Positions 25,147 to 30,589 of a DNA stretch of 30,589 nt are shown piece after piece. The first letter of the stretch is position 1. The number at the start of each line of letters is the position of its first letter. Under the pieces are notes generated by a model that was not told the origin of the DNA, did not search any database, and was given only the letters and a program-made list of their open reading frames with translations. Source of the DNA: Candidatus Hydrogenedens sp. (GTDB taxonomy: Bacteria > Hydrogenedentota > Hydrogenedentia > Hydrogenedentales > Hydrogenedentaceae). The stretch lies in contig DAOSBX010000035.1 of NCBI GenBank assembly GCA_035361075.1, positions 5,117 through 35,705 of the forward strand. The letters are read 5' to 3'. The position numbers and the translations under genes were made by a program.

Positions 25147-27495
25147 ATGGAACCGATGGATTTAAACGTGAAGGTGTATAAAAAACAATCACCATTCCGC
25201 ATTGTTTTCATATTTGCATTAGGAGTTCTTGTCGGGTTTGCCTTGTTCTATATTTACTCCCAATTCACAACACCTCCTACCAAGGAAATACTGTTACAAC
25301 CACAAATTGCCAAACAAGAACCAAAGGAAACACCTAAAGAAGAACCTTCAATAACAAAACCTACTGAAAATAATGAACAAAAAATTATATCCGAATTAAA
25401 TAATACAGCACCGTTTATCTACATTATCGATGAAGAAAAATTCTCTGATGAAACATTGGGAGTTTTAAAGCAAATTAGACCTGTTGGTGTTGTTATAAGA
25501 AACTATCAAGGTGGTTTAAATCACGACCGACTTGTATCTATTATAGATAAAATCAATAGTGCCTTGTACACCGAAGGGCAATCCTTACCTCTAATAGCAA
25601 TTGATTTAAATTTAAGCCAAATTTCAACATTCCCTCCATTTAGTGATTTACCGAAACTTACAGAATTTAACACATCAACAGATACATCAAAAATAATAGA
25701 GGCGGGAACGCTTTACGCTCAAAGGGCAAGAGATTTGGGAATCTCAATGTTTTTAGGACCTATGATTGAATTATACGTTGCAGGACGTGTTCCAGAAACG
25801 GAGAAGCCAAATTATATCGGCGACACTACTGAATTAATCCAATGGGTAGGAATTTCTTTTATACAAGGAATCTGGCAAGGTAACGTTATTCCTGTCGTTA
25901 CGAACTTCCCGAGCAAATCCCTCTCAACAAAGAAAGAAATCGATTCGCAAATAACGTATGCATTAGAAGTGGATAGCCAAGGAGGAGATTTAAATCAGGC
26001 AATCTCACAATTAGGCACATGGCTCTTCCCATTCTCAGAAGCTATTCATCAAAAGTGCCCTGCTTTATTAGTATCTCATGTGGCAATTCCACTTTTAGAT
26101 GATGAATCTCCAAACATGCCAGCATCCATATCACAAAAAATTATTCATGGGCTAATCCGAGAGAAATGGGCATACGATGGATTGATTATTGCAGACGATA
26201 TATCTGAATACCCACTACACACAGGGGAAACGCTTCCAAATATTGCTTTGCAAATGGCAGGTGTTGGCGTGGATTTGATTTGCGTTTCGATTTCAGATAT
26301 CGATACATTAACCCAAATACGCGACATCATTAACCAGAACATCTCTTATGAAGCAAAAGAATTAAGAATAAAAAGACTTACCAACTTAATAATGTCTGTC
26401 TCACCATTACCGAAAAAGGAAACAAAATCCGTTCCACATCCAGAACCACCCGCCACGGTTACCCCTGCTGAAACAACAATCATTGCGCAAGCTACCGAAG
26501 GGAGTGCTCAACCTACCTCAACAGAACAAACCGCAACTGTCCCATCTCAACCTGAAACACAAGAGCAAACTACTACCGTAAATACAGAACCACCTAATAT
26601 ACCGCCAGAACAAGCCAGTAGTACCACTCCTGAGCCTACACTATCAGAATCACCGATTTCTACAGAACCTCCTAAGGAAGAACCTGCTGGAGAAGTAAAA
26701 CAGGAAAAGCTTAACCAGGACTTATCGCAAATTGTCGGAGAAGCTAAGAAGCAAGAAGATGTCCAAAAGAAGGAATTGGAAAAAGAAACTGTAATATCAT
26801 CATCTTCACAAAAAGAAAAACAAGAGAAAAGTGAGGATAAAACAGAACCTGAAAAGAATATTCAAAAACCTAAAGAAGAAAAACCAGAAGTAGTACAAAC
26901 GAAAAAACAAAAACTGCCTCAACCTCCAGGAACAAAGGAAATACGACATCAAATAGCACGAGGTGAGACATTATTTAGTATTGCACAAAGGTATGGAGTT
27001 AAACCCAAAGATATTATTGATTGGAATGGGATTGACAATCCAAATTTAATTAAATACGGGTTAAAACTCGTCATATATGTACCAGAAGGAGCAAATATAT
27101 CCCCTTCACAAACAAAACAGCAAATACAACAAAAGAGCCCTGTTTCTCCAAATAAAAAGAAGGAATCTGAACTATCGCCAATTTCTGTACCAGAGATAAA
27201 AGAAGGAGATAAAGCAATATCAGAGCCAATCACTGGAATTGAACCTATTGAGCCTAAAACAGAAGATAAAACTGAACAGAATGACAACAAAAGTACAACC
27301 AATCAAATTCCACCCAATACAGGTGACACATTTATTTATATTGTTAAACATGGAGACACATTAGAAACGATTGCAAGGGATACACGTGTGTCCAAAGAGG
27401 AAATTATTCAACTAAACAACCTCAAAAAACCATATTACCTGCCTGCTGGCAGAAAGCTAAAAGTACCTCGTGTTCCTAAAGTTAGTTTTAAATAA
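25147..27495 (+). CDS. Membrane-anchored GH3-like (NagZ-type) domain protein with two LysM domains
   Basis: This is a 782-residue protein with a cytoplasmic N-terminus and one membrane helix (about residues 18-38). A domain at about 88-415 follows the glycoside hydrolase family 3 / NagZ pattern: RPVGVVIRN, LIAIDLN, SHVAIPLLDDESP and YDGLIIADDIS, where the Asp near 350 aligns with the nucleophile. However, the family's DQEGG block reads IDLNLS, and the KHFPGHG block reads TNFPSKS (252-258), so substrate lysine-histidine and the general-acid loop are lost. A Pro/Glu/Thr/Lys-rich linker follows. LysM domains lie at about 598-646 and 728-777. LysM modules bind GlcNAc-containing glycan, so the protein may link inner membrane and cell wall. 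GGAGGG precedes the ATG by six bases. I infer a binding or degenerate enzyme role. Confidence 0.78.
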   Translation: MEPMDLNVKVYKKQSPFRIVFIFALGVLVGFALFYIYSQFTTPPTKEILLQPQIAKQEPKETPKEEPSITKPTENNEQKIISELNNTAPFIYIIDEEKFSDETLGVLKQIRPVGVVIRNYQGGLNHDRLVSIIDKINSALYTEGQSLPLIAIDLNLSQISTFPPFSDLPKLTEFNTSTDTSKIIEAGTLYAQRARDLGISMFLGPMIELYVAGRVPETEKPNYIGDTTELIQWVGISFIQGIWQGNVIPVVTNFPSKSLSTKKEIDSQITYALEVDSQGGDLNQAISQLGTWLFPFSEAIHQKCPALLVSHVAIPLLDDESPNMPASISQKIIHGLIREKWAYDGLIIADDISEYPLHTGETLPNIALQMAGVGVDLICVSISDIDTLTQIRDIINQNISYEAKELRIKRLTNLIMSVSPLPKKETKSVPHPEPPATVTPAETTIIAQATEGSAQPTSTEQTATVPSQPETQEQTTTVNTEPPNIPPEQASSTTPEPTLSESPISTEPPKEEPAGEVKQEKLNQDLSQIVGEAKKQEDVQKKELEKETVISSSSQKEKQEKSEDKTEPEKNIQKPKEEKPEVVQTKKQKLPQPPGTKEIRHQIARGETLFSIAQRYGVKPKDIIDWNGIDNPNLIKYGLKLVIYVPEGANISPSQTKQQIQQKSPVSPNKKKESELSPISVPEIKEGDKAISEPITGIEPIEPKTEDKTEQNDNKSTTNQIPPNTGDTFIYIVKHGDTLETIARDTRVSKEEIIQLNNLKKPYYLPAGRKLKVPRVPKVSFK

Positions 27496-27520
27496 CATAG
27501 GTATACTGTAATAAAGGATA

Positions 27521-28201
27521 TTAAATTCTTTCTTCTGTTATATACAAATAGTATCTTTGTAATTCTAAAAGGATAGGGTGTGTCCAGTTTGATTTTAAGG
27601 CATGGATAATCTCCCGATAATACCAAAGAGAACCTTCTTTCCCTCCATTGAATTTTTCCCAGATATTATCACCCCCACGGCACAAATCCAAGTAGGTCGT
27701 ATATAAGTTATGCCACTTATCACAGGCTACAATAAGCTTCACCTCAGGTGGAAGATAATAACATTGTGAGATAAATTCCTGTTTCCTTTGTTTCCATGGT
27801 TTTTTAGGATAGGTAAAAGAATCAGAACAGTGCCTCACATATAACGCTACCTTTTTACCAAAGTTTTTAAAAATTACCCCTAATAGAGTAAAAGTATATT
27901 CGCTTGCCTCTATATTAGTTAGTAAAGATAATAAAAACTGTTTTTCGTCTATTTCTAAATTTATAATCTCAACTCCATCTAATACTTGACTCGCCCATTG
28001 TGTATTCTGGTCTTCGATAGAATCATGTAATAATCCCGCAATAAACTGGTCTTCATCCCCCCCTTCTTCCAAAATCTTGCTGGCAACAGCCAACAGATGT
28101 GTTATATAAGGGATATCCCTCCCCTTTCGTTTCTGTTCTTTATGAAGCATTAGGGCAAGATCTATTGCAGACAGTACCCTCTTTTGATCCAGCTGAATCA
28201 T
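27521..28201 (-). CDS. HD-domain phosphohydrolase, SpoT/MESH1-like
   Basis: The 226-residue protein has the HD hydrolase core of the RelA/SpoT-MESH1 type. His20 lies in MLHKEQKRKG, followed by PYITHLLAVA (His35), GLLHDSIED (His59-Asp60, Glu63-Asp64) and the late VACDKWHNL, which supplies the last metal-binding aspartate. SpoT-like members remove pyrophosphate from (p)ppGpp using manganese, but many stand-alone HD proteins have other or unknown nucleotide substrates, so the alarmone role is inference. No synthetase domain is present. The start codon follows the GDPD stop by six bases, and AAGGA lies inside the end of that gene, so it is the last gene of a three-gene unit. It converges with the GH3-like/LysM gene, 25 bp apart, without a terminator hairpin. 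Confidence 0.83.
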   Translation of the reverse strand: MIQLDQKRVLSAIDLALMLHKEQKRKGRDIPYITHLLAVASKILEEGGDEDQFIAGLLHDSIEDQNTQWASQVLDGVEIINLEIDEKQFLLSLLTNIEASEYTFTLLGVIFKNFGKKVALYVRHCSDSFTYPKKPWKQRKQEFISQCYYLPPEVKLIVACDKWHNLYTTYLDLCRGGDNIWEKFNGGKEGSLWYYREIIHALKSNWTHPILLELQRYYLYITEERI

Positions 28202-28207
28202 GAATGC

Positions 28208-29023
28208 TCAGTCCTTTTTATTCCTTTTATCTAAAAACGTGATTAGTTTATCAGGATGGTCGGTTTGTATTCCATCGACACCCCAATTTAAAGATTCTTC
28301 CCAAGATTCAGGACCAGCATCATCCATAAAAACTTTGGCTCCATACTCATGACACATTTCCACAAACGTAGGACTGCACGACTTAAAATCAGATGCTATT
28401 ACTGGCGGTTTAAACATTTCCAGCACATATTTTAAATGTTTTTCTGGTCCAGGGTCAGGCATAATAAAACAACCAGGGCAGAGTTTTTTTACCGTTTCTA
28501 AATCTTTCCTCCCCCCATACCAAACAACCCGATATTTCATATTATATGATTCAAGTTTATCCAGAACCTTGACAGGGTCAACACTTTTCATATCAAGGTA
28601 AAGTCCGACCTTGTCTTTACATAAGTCTAATATTTCATCAAAAGTGGGTATACGCTGGTCTGAAAATTCTGAACCAACCCGACTACCGATATCTATTTGT
28701 TTCAATTCTTTTAATGTAAACTGTGAAATGGAGCCCTTAACTACATCTGTGTAATCATCTATTTTACTATTATGAACACTTATTATTTCGCCATCTGCTG
28801 TTGTTCTTAAATCAACTTCAATAAAATCCACATCACACTCAATCGCCTTTTGATAAGCAATCAATGTATTTTCGGGATATCCTTGATGAAAACCGCGATG
28901 TGCAATCACATAAACACCCCCATGTTTCGGAGGTGGTAGCGATGGTTTACCTTCATCTGCAAAGAGAAAATGAGGTATACTCAAAACAAAACTGATAATA
29001 AAAAAACCTATGACCCGCTTCAT
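28208..29023 (-). CDS. Exported glycerophosphodiester phosphodiesterase
   Basis: This enzyme hydrolyses glycerophosphodiesters to glycerol 3-phosphate and an alcohol. The 271-residue protein has a signal peptide (about residues 1-22), so it acts outside the cytoplasm. The GDPD signatures are complete: AHRG (His42, Arg43), ENT (51-53), E-x-DLR (Glu69, Asp71), the second catalytic His84 in SVHNS, DMKS in the middle and the C-terminal GVDGIQTDHPD. A TTG one codon upstream is in frame, but the ATG has GGAG eight bases ahead and begins the signal peptide. It lies 17 bp behind the ASH-like protein gene and 7 bp ahead of the HD gene. The product could feed glycerol kinase-type metabolism, but glpK is far away at the other end of the window. 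Confidence 0.93.
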   Translation of the reverse strand: MKRVIGFFIISFVLSIPHFLFADEGKPSLPPPKHGGVYVIAHRGFHQGYPENTLIAYQKAIECDVDFIEVDLRTTADGEIISVHNSKIDDYTDVVKGSISQFTLKELKQIDIGSRVGSEFSDQRIPTFDEILDLCKDKVGLYLDMKSVDPVKVLDKLESYNMKYRVVWYGGRKDLETVKKLCPGCFIMPDPGPEKHLKYVLEMFKPPVIASDFKSCSPTFVEMCHEYGAKVFMDDAGPESWEESLNWGVDGIQTDHPDKLITFLDKRNKKD

Positions 29024-29040
29024 CAATACAACTCCATAAA

Positions 29041-29643
29041 TTACTTGGTTAAACTGATTCCTTTTTTTCTATAATTGAATCTTAGAAGAATGCACAATAA
29101 AATGAAAAGACATAAGAAATCTACTTTATCTATATGATTTTTTGAAGTAGCATCACCACACCCGAAAAAATAAAATGCTTTGGGTTTCTTTTTTCCTATA
29201 CCTCTTATATTAATCTCCGCATTTTGATTATCCGAAGCAACTACTTTTACTTTGGCTGTATATTCTTTCTCTTTAAGGGGTATAAATTGAACTTTAATGG
29301 TCGCTATTTGATTTTCAGTAAGTGAAAAACTTGTATCACCAGAAAGGAAAAACACCTCCTCTTCCTCCCCCTCTTCCCCTTCCTTCCTATGTTCACCTTC
29401 CTTTTGAGTATTTTCTAATTCCTCTTCGGGTTTCTCTATTGTGGCTGAACCTAATAAGGTTCCCTGACCTGTATTCATTATATATATATACTTTTCAGAG
29501 GTATTCCCAATTTCTACAACACCAAAAATATATTCATACTGCGGGTCAGGTTGAACCGTTAAAACAGGTCCTTCACCATAAGCCTGTATAAAAAATAAAA
29601 TAGACCAACAAAGAAAATGAATTGCCAGAATTTTTGTCTTCAT
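29041..29643 (-). CDS. ASH/choice-of-anchor-D-like surface protein with Cys-TM-basic C-terminus
   Basis: This is a 200-residue exported protein with a signal peptide (about residues 1-23). A single beta-sandwich domain of the ASH / choice-of-anchor D type follows: EYIFGVVEIGNTSEKYIYIMNTGQG near the start and TIKVQFIPLKEKEYTAKVKV further on. It is interrupted by a Glu-rich acidic insertion of about 30 residues. The protein ends with FYFFGCGD, a spacer, a hydrophobic helix and a basic tail (RFNYRKK). This resembles C-terminal sorting signals in which a Cys or Gly motif precedes a membrane helix and arginines. The same tail type closes the Ig-like protein next door. The ATG at 29641-29643 has GGAG about eight bases ahead; a TTG four codons upstream is less likely. 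It is first in a unit with the GDPD and HD genes. The function is unknown. Confidence 0.68.
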   Translation of the reverse strand: MKTKILAIHFLCWSILFFIQAYGEGPVLTVQPDPQYEYIFGVVEIGNTSEKYIYIMNTGQGTLLGSATIEKPEEELENTQKEGEHRKEGEEGEEEEVFFLSGDTSFSLTENQIATIKVQFIPLKEKEYTAKVKVVASDNQNAEINIRGIGKKKPKAFYFFGCGDATSKNHIDKVDFLCLFILLCILLRFNYRKKGISLTK

Positions 29644-29783
29644 ATACTTCTCCAATAAATTATTTGCTATTTAGTAACTTATTTTCCTCTTATATATAAT
29701 TCCTTTTTACTATAAATCGTTCATTTATTCTAATAAAAATAAACAAGCAATAAAAACTTCGGATATATCGAGTCATGAAAGGA

Positions 29784-29814
29784 AATCCCCACATCTCATT
29801 GAGATGTGGGGATT
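29784..29814 (-). terminator. Strong hairpin, likely terminator of the Ig-like protein gene
   Basis: Two 14-base arms, AATCCCCACATCTC and GAGATGTGGGGATT, are perfect inverted copies around a 3-base loop. The hairpin begins 30 bases after the stop of the Ig-like gene on the minus strand. There it is followed by TTCCTTTC, a broken U-rich run. The strength, position and orientation fit an intrinsic terminator separating this gene from the ASH/GDPD/HD unit. Confidence 0.68.
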
Positions 29815-29843
29815 CAAATTGCCTTTTTACATCTGTGTGACGT

Positions 29844-30589
29844 TTATTGATTCTTTGCCCTTCTTCTTGTTGCAAAGAATAACATAGCACCTGCTGTTAA
29901 AGTTATGAACAGGATATCACCTGCATAACCCGTCGTATTGTCCACAGGCGAACAGGAAATGATAAATCTCCGTTTCGGTTTCTGTCCTTCACCGACAATG
30001 TCAACATACTTATCTTCTGCCTTGACACCATCATTGACTGTCAATTTCACTTTGCCATTATAGGTTCCCGCTTTCTTCGGAGCAAACACGACATCAATCG
30101 TCTTTGTTTCACCTGTTCCTACACTTAAGGTACCGGAATCAGGTTTTACAACGAAAACACCATTTGCTGTATCTTCTACAGAAATAGTTACGTTTACCGC
30201 AACATTGCCCTTGTTCACCAACAAGACTCTCCTCTTATATGACTTGTTAATAGGCTGTTCGCCGAAGTCTACCTTTTCAGGAACGATTGTTAACTTACCT
30301 TCTTCAGGCTGAGGTTTAGTAACATCCTTCACAATAACTGTTCGTGTCGCCGTTGCTGTATTGCCGGACGCATCTTTTGCTGTGTAAGTCAATGTATACT
30401 CTTTAGCCACACTTGTATCCACAGTTCCGGTAACAGTAACCTGTACATCACCTTGACACTCATCTATGGCAGTTGCGCCTGGGTCTGTAAATGTCTCACC
30501 TTTATTAATCTCTATTTTTGCTCCACCTTTTAACGTTATCACCGGTGGCTTTGTATCCACAACCTGAACTGTGCGTGTCGTCGTTGCTG
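29844..30589 (-). CDS. Ig-like (DUF5011-type) surface protein, 3' part, partial at window edge
   Basis: Only the last 240-odd residues are in the window; the frame stays open to the edge, where TRTVQVV repeats the end of a preceding domain. A complete Ig-like domain of the DUF5011 type follows, with DTKPPVITLKGG, then GETFTDPGATAID and YTAKDASGNTATATRTV. Next is an ASH / choice-of-anchor D domain containing VDFGEQPINKSYKRRVLLVN and VFAPKKAGTYNGKVKLTV. The protein ends with ISCSP, a short spacer, a hydrophobic helix beginning GDILF and the basic tail TRRRAKNQ, a likely C-terminal sorting signal. A GTG that could be read as a start at 30560 lies inside the repeat pattern, so it is not the real start. 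It is probably a long repetitive surface protein. A strong hairpin follows the stop. Confidence 0.78.
   Translation of the reverse strand, partial: ATTTRTVQVVDTKPPVITLKGGAKIEINKGETFTDPGATAIDECQGDVQVTVTGTVDTSVAKEYTLTYTAKDASGNTATATRTVIVKDVTKPQPEEGKLTIVPEKVDFGEQPINKSYKRRVLLVNKGNVAVNVTISVEDTANGVFVVKPDSGTLSVGTGETKTIDVVFAPKKAGTYNGKVKLTVNDGVKAEDKYVDIVGEGQKPKRRFIISCSPVDNTTGYAGDILFITLTAGAMLFFATRRRAKNQ

Noticed and set aside
26400..26940. Possible repeat array in the Pro/Glu/Thr/Lys-rich region
   Set aside because: It is a low-complexity linker without a constant unit length; no CRISPR-like or tandem-repeat regularity.
26949..27302. 117-codon minus-strand open frame inside the GH3-like/LysM gene
   Set aside because: Antisense to the linker and LysM1; Ser/Phe-rich composition is the mirror of the Lys/Glu-rich linker.

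Overview
The window is AT-rich, gene-dense bacterial chromosome with 20 protein-coding genes or remnants and one tRNA. The gene content suggests a bacterium of the Planctomycetota, Lentisphaerota or Hydrogenedentota type. It has a pseudopilin with an H-x(n)-DG C-terminal block, a Tat-exported type I sulfatase, a DUF4838 protein, BNR sialidase and two-domain esterase genes, and large LysM envelope proteins. No rRNA or marker gene fixes the phylum, so the placement is inference from gene families. No phage, insertion sequence, CRISPR array or replication origin was recognised.

1-6886: glpK (minus) diverges from a YhhN/TMEM86-type membrane protein and dapB (plus). Convergent to dapB is a two-gene minus-strand unit: a metallo-beta-lactamase-fold hydrolase and a 974-residue exported protein with four C-terminal LysM domains. 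6969-15507: an exported glycan-processing block on the minus strand holds a DUF4838 protein, a sialidase-like protein with an esterase 3 bp behind it, a sulfatase and a pseudopilin. Between the DUF4838 and sulfatase genes lies the C-terminal half of a DarG-like macro domain.

15508-21751: a perfect palindrome lies between the pseudopilin gene and rmuC. After rmuC comes a two-gene unit with a 4-bp overlap: a 1040-residue polytopic membrane protein with C-terminal TPRs, and a membrane-anchored SGNH hydrolase. 21812-22758: a tRNA-Lys(UUU) with a good promoter is followed by a class II glutamine amidotransferase gene broken by a one-base frameshift.

22789-27495: the most unusual gene encodes an ATP-cone plus anaerobic ribonucleotide reductase (NrdD)-like protein. 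It appears to lack the active-site cysteine, the zinc ribbon and the glycyl-radical loop. Divergent from it is a membrane-anchored GH3-like protein with two LysM domains whose barrel looks catalytically degenerate. 27521-30589: a minus-strand unit holds an ASH-like surface protein, a glycerophosphodiester phosphodiesterase and an HD hydrolase. At the window edge is the 3' part of an Ig-like (DUF5011-like) surface protein. The ASH-like and Ig-like proteins share a Cys/transmembrane/basic C-terminal tail that looks like a sorting signal.

The main themes are cell-envelope and extracellular glycan biology, and several enzyme folds that seem to have lost catalytic residues. All family calls were made by eye from motifs, without database searches.
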